From positions 7,364,063-7,428,062 of the forward strand of contig JASSKH010000014.1 of the NCBI GenBank assembly GCA_031763025.1: DNA of 64,000 bases. The letters run 5' to 3'. Under the pieces are notes generated by a model that was not told where the DNA came from, ran no database searches, and saw only the letters and a list, made by a program, of their open reading frames with translations. Within the stretch, counting starts at the first letter, position 1. Every line of letters begins with the position of its first letter. Shown piece after piece: positions 22,965 to 34,240 of this stretch. The stretch is from Macrocystis pyrifera. Taxonomy: Eukaryota > Sar > Phaeophyceae > Laminariales > Laminariaceae. The position numbers and the translations under genes are program-made.

Positions 22965-24731
22965 TTAGGTGGAAGACGCTAATGACCAGTTCTTGAAAAC
23001 GACTTTGGTAACCAAGACCTTTCCTGTGACGGGGCTGGTATCGTGCTCCGACAGCCAGCGCTCAATCGCGTCTCTGCCAGATGCGAAGCAAGGTGTGGGG
23101 CAACGGTCAAGAACGAACGGAACGGGGAAAACACGTTTCTTTGGTAGCAAACTCGAGGCCACGCAGTGGACAACCAAAATATCCTGTTAACGAGAGTTAC
23201 ACATGACCGCTACGTAAGCGCGAGCTCGTATGCAGCGAGGGTTACCCTATTTTAGCCGCAACGTACCTGCCAATGTACATATACCTGGTATATTATATAT
23301 ATGCAGTAGTAGCTGCTTGGATGGACGTGCATTCCTAATACTTCAGAGGAAGCTTTCGGGGCCATGATGTATAGTAGCTATTTATTGTCTAGTGGCCCCA
23401 CCCACAAATGCTGTTGAAACAAAACTTGTTTGCGTCCCCAACCACCACCACACGAATACATTTTGCCATCACCTTCAGTACATGTGTGTCCTTCAGCCGC
23501 GATCGAATCGTTCCAGGTTTCAGCTGTCGGAAGCAACTTTCGCATGTGTAACCGTCAGCCGCGATCGAAACGTAATACTTTACAGCCGGCTGCTGCATAT
23601 TCTGCATGTAAAACCGTCAACCGCCGTCGAACTGTCACATAATCTTTCGATTGTGTAACAGTCAGCCGTGATTGAACAATTACTTCATTTTTCTCGAGTG
23701 GAGCCATTAACCGTCATCGAACAGTTCCAGATTTCAGCTGGCAATACATTTCGCATGTGTTACGGTCAGCTGCCATCGAATCGTTACATCATCTTTCGCA
23801 TGTGTAACTAGTACATTTCGCATATGTTTCGGTCAGCTGCCATCGAATCGTCACATCACCTTTCGCATGTGTACTCGACAGCCGTGCTCGAAGCCGGTAC
23901 ACATTTTAGCACTTTTTGATGTGTAGCCATCAGTCACCATCGAACCGTTACAGCACCTTTCATACGGGTAACCGTCAGCCGCGTTCGAACTGGAACATCA
24001 CCTTTCGCATGTGCATCCGTCAGCCGCCATCGAACCGTTACGAACAGTTACAGATTTTTCCAGATATTTTTATGCTTAACCTTCAGCGCCATCGAACTGG
24101 CACATCGCCATCCGTTTGTGTAACCGTCAACCGCAGTCGAGCCGTTACACCAACCTTTCGCATGTGTAACCATGAACCGCGATCGAACCATTTCAGTTTT
24201 CAGCTGTCAATACTTTTCGTATGAGTAGCCGTCAGTTGTCATCGAACTGTAACGTCACATTTCGCACGTGAAACCGTTCGCCGCCATCGAACCGCCACAT
24301 TACCTCTCGCTGGTGCACTTATCAGCTGCTATCGAACTGTTACATCCTAAAACACCTTTCGTAGGTGAGACCATCAGCCACGATCAAACCGTTACGGCCT
24401 TAAGCACATTTTGTATACCAAAGCCGCGATCGAACCAGTACATCACATTTATAACTTGTAACTGTCAGCCGCGTGTAGAACCAGTATATCACCTTTCATA
24501 CGTGTATCCATCGGCAGCAACAGCGGGGTCCTCCATCGGGCACTTCGTGATCGGACACAGATATTGCAGCGGTAGATCACAAAGGGGCGAGGACGTTGAT
24601 GAAGTAGGCGTAGCAGGCGCGGCCGACGCAGTAGGCGCGGGAGGTGCAGCAGGCGCAGCAGGCGCAGCCGAGACGGGTCTAACTAATGCCGCCTCTTCTT
24701 TGATATCTTCAGTATCCTTATTTGTCGTATG
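22965..24731 (-). CDS. U-box domain protein, C-terminal two exons
   Basis: Exon A (about 24731-24493) encodes an acidic/Ala-Pro-rich linker, then LQYLCPITKCPMEDP and VAADGYTYE plus AG. After an intron of 1,419 bp, exon B (23073-22965) adds the A that completes Arg and continues DAIERWLSEHDTSPVTGKVL to a TAA stop. The splice is phase 2 and rebuilds an unbroken U-box (CPIT, DP, DGYTYER, AIERWL, SPVTG). U-box proteins are RING-like E3 ubiquitin ligases that bind E2 enzymes through this fold. Here the U-box is C-terminal. Upstream exons are not found, because an R1 retroposon with its poly(C) tail lies 20-30 bp before the exon A acceptor (CTCCAG|CAT). Splice sites are GAAAG|GTGATA and GGCAG|AG. 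A pseudogene cannot be excluded. Confidence 0.82.
23460..24492 (-). repeat. Intronic tandem array of exon-end plus 5' splice site units
   Basis: About 20 degenerate units of 40-62 bp (most about 45) fill most of the U-box intron. On the minus strand the unit core is GCGGCTGACGGTTACACATG then CGAAAGGTGATGTAAC. The real exon end reads GCTGCCGATGGATACACGTA then TGAAAG|GTGATATAC. The unit therefore copies the codons for A-A-D-G-Y-T-x-E-R plus the splice donor. If read through, the donor's TGA closes the frame in each unit. Confidence 0.88.
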
Positions 24732-24766
24732 CTGGAGGTCGTACACGGACGACCGGGGGGGGGGGC

Positions 24767-25375
24767 GGGACGGGTACTCATGTCATGTATAGCCGTAGTC
24801 GTATGACCATAGACCTTCGCATTCCTATAGTACCGGGCGAGGGGGGGGGGTGTGCTCGATACCAGACATGGTCGTAGGCGTATAACCAGAATAAACCCTC
24901 CCATCCCTACATTGCCAGGACAGGGCACGTTGGGTTTTCACCGATCAGGCAGGCGTTGCTTGCACCGTACGCGAAGGGCCGTGATGTGTTCAACGCGTCG
25001 CATGAAGCGCGAGCTGCATCTTACAAAGAACCGCTTGTGAGGCGAACTTGCACATGGATGACAGCTTCAATGAGTCATTTTATTTTTCGGTGTGGCTCCT
25101 TCCAAAAACAACAGTGGGGGCACCCTGGAACTGCCTCGTGGGTGCCTTTCTGTAAACACTACTTGATGCGATCATCCCCCTTGTGCGCAGTAAACGTTAC
25201 CCACCCAGCGCAAATTATCTATATCTCAACCGCCAACTGTGCCCGACCGCCGAAAACAAAAATACTAAACGGTACCCTGGTTGTCTAGCTCACGTAGTGA
25301 GGGGCATGTTTTCTAGTGTCGTTGCCAACCTACGCCAACCCAAGCTGTATACAGGGGGGGGGTGGGGGATAGCAG
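24767..25375 (-). mobile_element. R1 poly(C)-tailed retroposon, copy a
   Basis: On the plus strand it reads poly(G), GTACTC, CATGTATAGCCGTAGTCGTATGACC, and so on, to GTCGTTGCCAACCTACGCCA. The sense strand is therefore minus, with a 3' GAGTAC-poly(C) end. A short R1 tail fragment (24767-24845) precedes a fuller copy that begins after a second poly(G) run. It lies directly upstream of the U-box exon A acceptor. Confidence 0.85.
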
Positions 25376-25933
25376 ACCAATATTGGATGAGAACCGAAAA
25401 ATTCGGTCGACGACGCTTTTCTTGCCCCTTGATGGACGGCCTTTACGGACGGCCTTGACGGACAGCGGTCAAGACGCGTGCTACGATAGGGATATCGTTT
25501 TTTGTTCAAAATACTTATGTCTGATTGCCCGTGTTCTTGAACTCAAATTCGTTAGAATTATCATTCGTGGCACTGCATACCTACAAGTAGGATGTAGAAT
25601 TCCGGGATTCATCATCGGGCCAACCACCATTTAAAGCTACACACCCGTCGTTTGGATCTAAACTGCCTTTTGAAAATACTAGAGTTGGATGATGACTCTG
25701 CAGTACTGCTGTAGTATGAAGTCATATATACCAACCAGGTAGTTGTAACCCGTGTGGAGCTTCAGACTGTCGACAAGGGACAAAAAAAGCGGAAGATAGG
25801 TTAGAAAAGCGGCGGAAGATTGGTCTGGACTCCCTCGGTGTTCTTCCTTTTTTCTGCAAGTAATGCTTACGAGCGATCAGCGCTGAAGGTTGCCAACCAT
25901 TGCTGCAACACTGTCGCAAGTCAAACTTGATAA
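25376..25933. other. No gene seen
   Basis: ORFs without domains. No repeat family of this window is recognised apart from the flanking R1 copy. Confidence 0.4.
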
Positions 25934-26060
25934 TGAGGGTCGATCTTAACGAGGACTGTTGTTCAGTTTTTGTTCAGTATTTTCATTATTTTTCGGTTTT
26001 TTCCTATAGGAAAATACAAAAAAAAAACTGAAAAACACTCCTCGTTGAGATTGACCCTAG
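25934..26060. mobile_element. Hairpin MITE-C
   Basis: AGGGTCGATCTTAACGAGGA and CAGTTTTT at the left are answered by AAAAACTG and CTCCTCGTTGAGATTGACCC at the right. The centre is AT-rich. Only one copy lies in this window. Confidence 0.75.
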
Positions 26061-26283
26061 CATGGTCACGAAGACAGCATGGGCCGCCACACCCAACAAC
26101 TCGGCGCTGCTGGGTTTAGGGAGATGATGCAATTTGTGCCGGAGAACCATCCCGCTGTACGGGGATCACGCTTTTTGAGCCAACACTCTCGGACCGGTTG
26201 ACCTCCTTCGAATGGGCAACTAGCATTCTGTACGAGTGCAACACAAGTACAAGTGTACGAAATAATTTTTTGGTTTAGGACTA

Positions 26284-26388
26284 TTACGGGGGAGCATAGG
26301 AAATAGGACCTACGGTACAGACAAAAACCTACGTATGTCCCTATTTTTACCAACAATATTTGGTCCTATTTGCTATGGTCCCCCGTAA
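26284..26388. mobile_element. MITE-A copy
   Basis: It runs from TTACGGGGGAGCATAGGAAA to CTATGGTCCCCCGTAA and is flanked by TA on both sides. The orientation is ACCTACGGT...AATATTTGGTCC. Confidence 0.92.
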
Positions 26389-27363
26389 TAGTGCATGCCA
26401 AACATATTGGCCGGGTTTACGCGAATGAGCACAAAGGCGTTCTTCGTAAGTCCTGTTTTCGGGTGAGACAGTGAGCTCCTCATGTGCGGAGCTCAGAGAA
26501 TAAAGCAGCACCTCTACCATACGCCGTGGCATTGCTCCGGGAGTACAACACAAGGCGTTGTGCGAGATCGAGGCGGGATGCTGTGCTCATGCCGCAGACC
26601 GGCCACCCTTGATGGCTGGTGAGTCCGCGATTCTCCATACTACGTACGTGGTATTGGTCTACTGCACTTGCGGTCCGACAATATGTAGCGTGTCAAACGC
26701 CTGATTAGTCTGAATAAGTCGATTCCCTGAGGTGCCGACTATACGACTTACTGGGTTTCAATACTTGTAGGAAGGATTATTCAAGACGGGATACGTGTTG
26801 TTTTTGGTTGGGCCCCCTTGGGCGGGGGGTGGGGGGGGGGGGGGGGGGGCTGACTTGGTTCGCTTCGCTCGCCTGAATTAAGTCGTCACTTGGCTGGCCG
26901 CCACTTGCCTGTCCACCAGCTTGTTTCGCCAGTCGACTTGCCGACTAATGCCAGCTGGTTGGCTCACGGCGCGTGCCGATTGAGTTATCAGTCGTGAAAC
27001 TCTGCGCGGTTTGCGAGAGAAACGAGTAAAAATCAACCCACCCCCCCCTGCCAAGGGGACTCCGCCCAAAGGAAAAATGTATTCCGCATTCAACATTAAT
27101 CCCTACACATGGAAACCCAATACCTCGGATAGTGGGCACCTCCGGGAAACAAATAACTCTGATTCCGACTAGCAACCAGCTACACGTGCCGACTCAGAGC
27201 TCCACGAATTTATTATGCTGGTTATCGTGTAGGGGACAGTAAATCAAGGGTCCCACAGCTGTCTCCCACGTGATATGAGTGGTGTACTCATGGGCTATAC
27301 ATTTTCCCGACTTCGAATGGTCTTATTTGTTGAACTGGTTTCAGTGCAGGGGGCGGCCAGTCA
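26389..27363. other. No gene seen; poly(G) run
   Basis: Contains a G-rich stretch ending in a run of about 20 G at 26831-26850. ORFs on the minus strand at 26878-27175 have no recognisable domain. Confidence 0.4.
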
Positions 27364-27470
27364 AGGGTTAACCCTTTTACTACTGCGGTCCCCTGCCATG
27401 GGCACAAACCACTTGGTCTTTGAGTGGTCTGTCCTTAAAACGGGAACTGCATTCCAAAAAAGGGTTGACC
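27364..27470. mobile_element. MITE-B hairpin element, copy 2
   Basis: The left end GGGTTAACCCTTTTACTACT and the right end AAAAAAGGGTTGACCC are inverted repeats. The inner arms GCACAAACCACT and GAGTGGTCTGTCC match those of copies 1, 3 and 4. Confidence 0.8.
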
Positions 27471-27815
27471 CGCAGCCTCGTAGTTGTTTATTTTCCTCCT
27501 AACGCGTACACAGGTTTTTGTACGTACGCAAATTCTTCGTTTTGTCACATTTTGAAGCTCATCGCCGATCACCCCTAGAACAACCCCCACCGCCTCCTTG
27601 GCTTGGTAGCTAGCTGGGGTCAGTACGCCGGATCTCGTCAACCTATTAGAGTCGCCTGCACCTCCGAGCAAGGACTCCTCACGGGTTTTCTGCTCAGCGA
27701 TGCCTTGGCTATCCCAGCGGAGTTGCCGCTGTAGATCTGCCTCGTTCTGTTTTCCGCGAATGGACGCGACACCCATCGTGAGACAAGCGTACAACAGTTT
27801 ACAGGGTGGGCCCAC
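27435..27815 (-). CDS. Unrecognised ORF, possible exon
   Basis: An open frame reads MGVASIRGKQNEADLQRQLR and continues with charged, non-repetitive residues (KEAVGVVLGVIGDELQN) for about 100 codons. Its 3' end overlaps MITE-B copy 2, so the last 20 or so codons are element sequence. I recognise no domain and no clear splice partner. A retroelement gag fragment or a host exon are both possible. Confidence 0.3.
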   Translation of the reverse strand: MGPPCKLLYACLTMGVASIRGKQNEADLQRQLRWDSQGIAEQKTREESLLGGAGDSNRLTRSGVLTPASYQAKEAVGVVLGVIGDELQNVTKRRICVRTKTCVRVRRKINNYEAAGQPFFGMQFPF

Positions 27816-28723
27816 CCACGAACAAGAAATAAGTCGGGGTAAGGGCCGTTATTGTTACCGACATGCGGAGCAAATGGCAAGCATTCTTGTCAATTTGGTA
27901 GGCTTTTTTCAAGCCTTGAAATAACAACAATAACAACAACAGCAACAACAACAACAAAGAAAACAACTGAAAGTAGCGACTACTCGTAGCACATTAAAAA
28001 AATCATTATTTCCACTATTTGGCCAAAAAGGGACCCAGGAAATATGAAAAAAAAGTCGTTTGGCTAAGAGTAAATAGCAACTTGGGCAAGTCGAAACTTC
28101 CATGTTATGGTGATTTGGTATTCTTGTACTAGTTAGCGTGTCCTTAGCAGCGGCCCTGAGAAAACCAGGATTCAAGTATTGGTAGGCTTGAGAAACATAT
28201 ATAGAGAAACTCTGCTCGGTGGTGGGCGCTGCACAAAACCCAATTCTCATGGCATGTACCCATCATCACCGTACAACGCGCAAGGCATCACCCGCCCTGG
28301 GATGGATATTCGGACCCCATTTTTACTAGGGTGAGGGAGGCGCACACGAAAAACAAAGGCGCTACGGGAACAAATCGTCCAGATATTCCCCATGGATGCA
28401 TCGCTCGGGCGTTTAGCGCTCGCCCCGTGGTCGAGAAAACAGCTTCCAAATTCGTCGAGAGGGGGTGTGTCATCACGCGCGTTGCCAGGTACCATACGGC
28501 AAGTGAATGATCGAGGGTTGATGGTGTCACAACAAGGTTCCAGGCGTGCCCAAAGTTGGCGTTTCTCGCTGGGTGGGCGAGCCCATTCTGTGGGCAAGGG
28601 GTGGCGCGGGACGAGGTGCATCATCTATTATGTTTAGTTTCGTTCAGGCTCCTCGCCTTGAGAATCTCCGGATTTATTGGTAAATCACCCGAAACAAACT
28701 GGCTTATGACGGGAAAGTACACT

Positions 28724-28816
28724 GCAGTCCAACCCTTGAAGCACCCCAGTCCCGTTCTGGGGGAAACCTGCTCAGACTTTGAGTGGTTTGTCCCCGGAAT
28801 TGGACTACCCAAGGTT
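28724..28816. mobile_element. MITE-B hairpin element, copy 3
   Basis: CAACCCTTGAAGCACCCCAG, TCCCGTTCTGGGGGAAACC and TGAGTGGTTTGTCCCCGG form the same nested hairpin as the other copies. Confidence 0.8.
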
Positions 28817-29544
28817 CTAAAATGGTTCACATCGAAAATGAGCACATTCCCTAGTTATACATACGGGACGAATGTTGTTGCAAGACAATTGTTGGTATTA
28901 CAACGACAGCGAGTAGTTTATGTGTCGAGGAGCCCCCGTCGGTCAGAAATAGTTTGACCACAAAACGACACGATTTCCGCCCTGCTCAAAGTAAGCGTTT
29001 TTTTTGGGGTGGCGAACCCATTCTATAAGCAAGGGTTGACACCGGAAAGCCTCCTCCGGAAACAGGGCTCGGCCGAACCTTTGTTGGCGCGGAGTCTGCA
29101 GCTTCCATCTCACCCAGGGTTTTCGCGGCGTAAAGCACGTTACAGGACGGGCGGCCCACAGCAAGGTGTTAACTAAAATTTCAGCACGTACATAGAATAG
29201 TTTCAAACTGTTGTCGGTGAGAAAGAACGACGAGGAAGGCAATGAGGAGGAGGAGGAAGAGGAGGAAGAGGAGGAAGAGGAGGAAGAGGAGGAGAAGGAG
29301 GAGGAGGAGGAGAGGGGGAGCTCTGTTCTACCCCCCATAGACAACGTCTCAAGCCTTTTACCTGGGAACTGCTGCCTCCCTCACCCACAGGAACTGTGGG
29401 AATAAGCCTTGCGCCTGAGGGGTCGCTCGCCAGACACTTTTCTTCAGCGGCGTAGTCTGCGAGGTAGGGAGTAACGCCGCAAAGGCAACAGCTGAGGGCT
29501 ATGGTTAGGGGGCGACGGGCACCTAAACTGCGAGTCAGGTCACG
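28817..29544. other. No gene; GAGGAA microsatellite
   Basis: Positions 29240-29315 are an imperfect GAGGAA/GAG tract. The poly-Glu and poly-Ser/Pro ORFs here are by-products of it. Two similar ~40-bp segments (around GCGAGCCCATTCTGTGGGCA at 28578 and GCGAACCCATTCTATAAGCA at 29014) suggest another short dispersed repeat. Confidence 0.5.
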
Positions 29545-29812
29545 TTGGGGGGGGGGGGGGGGGGGGGAGAGCGTACTCGTTGTCATGCATGGCCGCAGTC
29601 GTATGACTATAGACCCTCGCATCCCAACAATGCCGGGACGGAGCACGTCGGGTTTTCGCCGACCAGGCAGACATTACTTACACCAAGCGCGAAGCGCCGT
29701 GAGGTGTTGGGCGAGTAACACGAAGGGCGAGCTGCATCCTACTGAGAACCGCTCGTGGGGCGGACTTGCATTTAGACGACCGCCTCAATGAGTTGATTTA
29801 TTTTCCAGGTGT
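29545..29812 (-). mobile_element. R1 retroposon, copy b (partial)
   Basis: After a poly(G) run it reads GTACTCGTTGTCATGCATGG and follows R1 for about 260 bp, ending in CAGGTGTGG. In the sense orientation it is 5'-truncated. Confidence 0.88.
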
Positions 29813-29869
29813 GGGGGACATCTGCAAACTCTCAGACTCTTAACATGAAGATATAAATACTCACACCTC

Positions 29870-30100
29870 GGCTGGCTCATCATCTCGATCATCTAGTTCC
29901 TCACCCGCCGTCGCGAGAAGTAGTGCAGGATTTTCCTTATAGGATAAATCAACCATCCAGGAAACATGCGTTATAGATGCTGTGGAATCTTCGGGTCCCA
30001 CTCGGCAACATGAGCTAGATCATAATAAATCGGGAAAAAACATCTGCCCTTGGAAGATCTAGATCATGAAGCGGGAATCGATGACCTATCTGTTGGAGGT
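29870..30100. repeat. R3 GATC-rich repeat, copy 1
   Basis: It shares with 33105-33400, 34000-34240 and 62260-62520 the order CAGGAAACATGCG, GGCAACATGAGCTAGATCAT, GAAGATCTAGATCATGAAG. The copies differ in how many 10-bp ACAGATCATA words they carry. Confidence 0.75.
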
Positions 30101-30113
30101 TCGGAGGCATTTT

Positions 30114-30506
30114 TTATTTTTCGATGGTCGACGGGATCAACAAAGCCCGTAGATTGATTGCGTGGGCACACATCAAAAACAACGTAGTACAACACAACCA
30201 TTTACTATGAGAATAAGTGTATTGAGCACTTGTTTTTCTTCGACTGAGGGGACGCCCCGACACAGGCAAGCGCGTTGCGCTCTTACCGGCGTCCTCCAAG
30301 CCTCCGGCGGTTGGCGCGCTCGCGTTCGGGATTCGTGCGGGACGTCTTTTCTTACTCATGTCCATGCTGTGTCGTCTTGGGCGGGAGACGTCGTCCTCGC
30401 TCTCTCTCTCCTGAGTTTGTTCGTTCTGTTTTTCTTCTCGTCCATGTCGCTGGGCGTCTTCAGATCGGATGAACGCGGCGCAGTCCATCAAGCCCACAGC
30501 GAACAT
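30114..30506 (-). CDS. Hypothetical small basic protein or exon
   Basis: The ORF starts MFAVGLMDCAAFIRSEDAQR and then has a highly charged stretch (GREEKQNEQTQERESEDD) and a basic stretch MSKKRRPARIP that resembles a nuclear localisation signal. A possible donor GTAAGA sits near 30286 (minus) inside the ORF and a possible acceptor TTGCAG lies just upstream of the ATG, so this may be one exon of a larger gene. I recognise no family. Coding status is uncertain. Confidence 0.3.
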   Translation of the reverse strand: MFAVGLMDCAAFIRSEDAQRHGREEKQNEQTQERESEDDVSRPRRHSMDMSKKRRPARIPNASAPTAGGLEDAGKSATRLPVSGRPLSRRKTSAQYTYSHSKWLCCTTLFLMCAHAINLRALLIPSTIEK

Positions 30507-30596
30507 AACGTCGTCCCTGCAATTCGTGTTCGTTTAGATTCGGTAAGAACCACCCGAGCCGGCGAAGGAAATCGGGATGAAAAGACCGTTGGTTGA

Positions 30597-33104
30597 ACGG
30601 AAACAACGAAACCGTCAAAACGCGGTTGGGAAATCGCAGTATCGGTTATCATCTAAATCTGCTTTTTGAGATATATATCAGATTTTAATTCGTACGATGC
30701 ACTGCCACACGGCAAAAACAAATATGAGTGCTTCCATGAACTCCTGCCTTTGGGTGTGGATGGTACCGACACTCAAGTGTGCACGGGCTTCACTTTATTG
30801 TGCTAGCTGGGGCTTCTTTCGGCTTCAAGGAGCAATTAGTGTAGCGTTGTAGAGCTTCTTTCTTACAACGTTCCGACGACGACCACGAGGTCGTATGTTC
30901 GCGGCCGCCGGGTGGTGTTTCTCCATCTAGACCCGGATGATTTGACACCTGGTGTCCGACACGGTTGTGTCGGGGTGTGCCTTTAAAATATCTACACGCG
31001 ATACGCATCACTCCGGGTGGCTACCGAGGGGCCCTCTCTGCCTTCCGTTCTTGGACTGCTGTGGGGTTTTCCTCGATTCCTCGTGATCCCCTTCCGTTTA
31101 GACACTTGTGCGCGCGACTCTTCACGCCCTTTTCTACCTTTCGCTTTAGTTGAGCGCAACATACTCGTATATAATATACGCCCGGAGTCGCGTTGTAGTT
31201 GTCTGATGCACCCGTCATGTGCTTTCTCGACGGTCCGCCTGGACACACATCATCGATTCGACCTTTACTTACAGCACACCAACATACATTATATTTGTTC
31301 GGTTTTTCGTTTCACACTGCCGAATGCGCAGCCGCGGTAAGCGCTAACGCAATGCCGAAAGCTTGCACCCCTTGCGGCCGGCCACCTGTGGCGTTGCAAC
31401 TTCGCTCACAGACCCAGGTCGACATGGCGGACTTGTATTACATAGCCTCTTTGTTAGCGTTTTTTTTTTTTGGGGGCACTCCTTATCTCTACACTCGGAT
31501 GGTTCATGGTTCATCTACTCATGTTGGGGTGCACCCCACGGCACTAGCTTATTTTCTCATGTTGGGGAAGGCTGGATACCCACCCCCACTGCTCTAGCTC
31601 ATCTTGTCATGTTGGGGAAAGGCTAGGTGCCCACCGTCCCTCTGTCCTCGCTACACGGGGTGTTCTCACGTCCGATCACATGTCTCACTGGGCAATTGCT
31701 AGTTCCCGACGTGTGGTTTGAGCTTCTCGGCCACCGTCATCGTCATGCTCGGCCCTATCTACCTCCCGCACCAGCCTTGTCTGCAGAAACGGGCTCGTGG
31801 GTGGCCGCGGGCGGACTCCTCACCGCCCCAGGCATTCCGTTCGAGCTGGCGCACGCCACACGAGACCCTATGTACCCTACATCACACCAACTGCCCTGGC
31901 TCTCCCCAGTATGTGATGGCGTGTTCCCGGAGATTCGTGGGGACGTGCGTATCGATGTCCGCGCCACGCATGGTCACAGCGTTGGAGAGACATCTGCGCG
32001 CGGCGGGACTGCGTTCACTTTAGATCGCATTGATTTCGTTCAGGGACGGTTCCTTCAGGCAAGCCTCTCGCGTAAACACCAATGGACGAAATAGCCTATA
32101 GTGCAAAGTGGCTTTTAGAAGACGCAGAGCATGGCGCGATACTACGTTGGGTCTACCGCGAGCAAGAGGATTGCGTGGGCCAAGTGAGAGCGGGAGAAGA
32201 CCTGCGCCAACGCTTTCGACCTGCCGTTGTCAATAGCCTTTGCAAACGACTTCGCACCATGTTCGCGGAAATATCACTACAAGTATTGAGGTAAGGCAAG
32301 TTCGGGTGAGGTGGGGTAACATGGCTCCAGACCAGTGGTCAATACGGGAGTAATCACGGTGCTGGAGCAGGAGGCCCCATCCAATCCCAAAATTTTCATG
32401 TGAAATGATCGGCAACGGAGAGAATTAACACAGCAGTACTAACGTCATCCGATCAGATGAATCCAAATTTTGCAACAACGCTTTGAACCACAGCTCTGAT
32501 CACATTTTCTGGGAAACTCAATGAAACGAATGTCTTTTGCGCAGCTGCTCCCGCGAAACCTCGACAAATGACGAGTACTGAGCGGAAAACTTTACACCAT
32601 CCCACCCACCCACCCTACGTTGGGGATTATTATCGTAGTTGCGAACGTTTCCAGGAAGTGCTGCCGCGCTGAGGGCACCTCGGCCGAGGGCACTCTCAGC
32701 GCAGGTGGGTTTCCCTCGGGTGAAGGCCCTCTGCCGGAGCAGGAGGCCTAATCCAATCAAATACAGCAGTGGTCCCTCAATAGCACCGGCTGAGAGGGCC
32801 GGATGCCCGCTATAGTGCCTGTTAAACCAAATCGATCGGTTGGCACAGATGGGATTGTCCTTGCGTGGTCGTGTGCGGAGGAGCGGTGCCGGTCGCCACC
32901 ATAGCACCGGTATCGTTAGCTGGCGCATATCGGCACTGTACGTGGATCGACCGTTACCGTGCCCGAATGAAACGAGCAGTTAAAAGAGAGAAAACACTGC
33001 AACAGCAGGTATCCACGCGTCGGACAGAACGAATGTCTACAGCAGATCATCTGGTAGATACTAGCCTGACCTGCCGTTTATGAGATGCTGTGAGGGATAT
33101 GCTT
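30597..33104. other. No gene recognised
   Basis: Several ORFs (for example 31627-32094 plus, 155 codons) lack recognisable domains. Three ~50-bp units with the word TCATGTTGGGG lie at 31515-31640. The rest shows no structure that I can support. Confidence 0.4.
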
Positions 33105-33400
33105 AGTGCAGATAAAACCCAGGAAACATGTCATAGATCATACAGGTTTTTCAGCTCTCACCCGGCAACTGAGCTAGACCATACCGATCATACAGATCAC
33201 ACAGATCATGCAGATCACACAGATCAAACAGATCATACCGATCGTACAGGTCGTACTTCATACAGCTCGTACAGATCATACAGATCATACAGATCAGGAG
33301 TATATTATCTACCTGCCTTGAAAGATCTACATAATCAACTGTGGGACTCGATATTCTGCCTTAGGTGGGGATTCATGAATCGGGTCGGTCAAAGCCGTGT
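33105..33400. repeat. R3 GATC-rich repeat, copy 2, with 10-bp array
   Basis: CAGGAAACATGTCATAGATC is followed by about 13 units of a decamer such as ACAGATCATA (33175-33300) and then CTGCCTTGAAAGATCTACAT. The array encodes only a repetitive DHT/YRS peptide in one frame and is not a gene. Confidence 0.82.
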
Positions 33401-33999
33401 TAGTTGCTCACGAATGATGTTTGCAACAAACAATTACTTCACAAAATAAATATAAGAAACTCTTTTTAGTGATATCCAATAAGTACCGGTATGCGATGAA
33501 TCGAAAGCTCGGTATTCTACACATCCACTCTGGCCGAAAATACGAACCTCGTTTGGACCCTGAAGTGGGCATTAAACTCGCTAAACGTTCTCCGCGAGAT
33601 TGGTATAACATCGATAGATAGCGAAATGGTAACTTTCGATGCGACATCTCAACACTGCCGTACTCCCTCGTCGCGCACTTGGCATGAACCAGGCCACCTT
33701 CCAGGCATCTGCAAGCCGTCCACGCTCGATACGATACTCAGAACGTTCGACATATCTATGCGTCGAAACTTTCCGATACGATATATATATATATATATAT
33801 CACTCACCTGATACGACCGAGGCCGCCTGCCCACCACCTGCGAGCCGTCCACTTCACGCCGTCAACCACGCGGGCCGCGACCTCTGCCGCGCCTCCCCAG
33901 AACGATTGTTCTTGGCTGCCAAGCGTGAAACAAAAGTCAGACGAACAAAACGAAAAAGAGAGAACAACAGCCTTATATAGACATTCCACATGTTGCATA
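33401..33999. other. No gene seen
   Basis: Includes an (AT)n run at 33780-33800. The ORFs are short and featureless. Confidence 0.4.
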
Positions 34000-34240
34000 G
34001 CTTACGATCTACAGAGCAGAGATCCAGCAGAGATACAGACCCTAACCCGCCTTTTTTTTGGTGCGGTACGCAGGATCTGTACGGGGCGGAAGCAACCCAC
34101 CAAACATGTCCCAGGGCATGCAGGTTACGCGGCTCCCACCAGGGCCACATGAGCTGCTCCAGTACTGATCAGATATCAGGGATATATCTGCCACGAAATG
34201 GTCTACGTAGATCATGAAGTGGGGGAGTGGTCCCTCTGAT
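34000..34240. repeat. R3 GATC-rich repeat, copy 3
   Basis: AAACATGTCCCAGGGCATGC, GGCTCCCACCAGGGCCACAT and CTACGTAGATCATGAAGTGG align with the other R3 copies. The decamer array is reduced to a few words. Confidence 0.65.

Noticed and set aside
23460..24492. CRISPR-like array
   Set aside because: Repeat and spacer cannot be separated: whole units are degenerate and derive from the adjacent exon end, in a eukaryotic intron.
29211..29405. Poly-Glu ORF
   Set aside because: Produced by a GAGGAA microsatellite. It has no flanking coding context.
31627..32094. 155-codon ORF as a gene
   Set aside because: No domain, no splice context, and competing ORFs of similar length on both strands.
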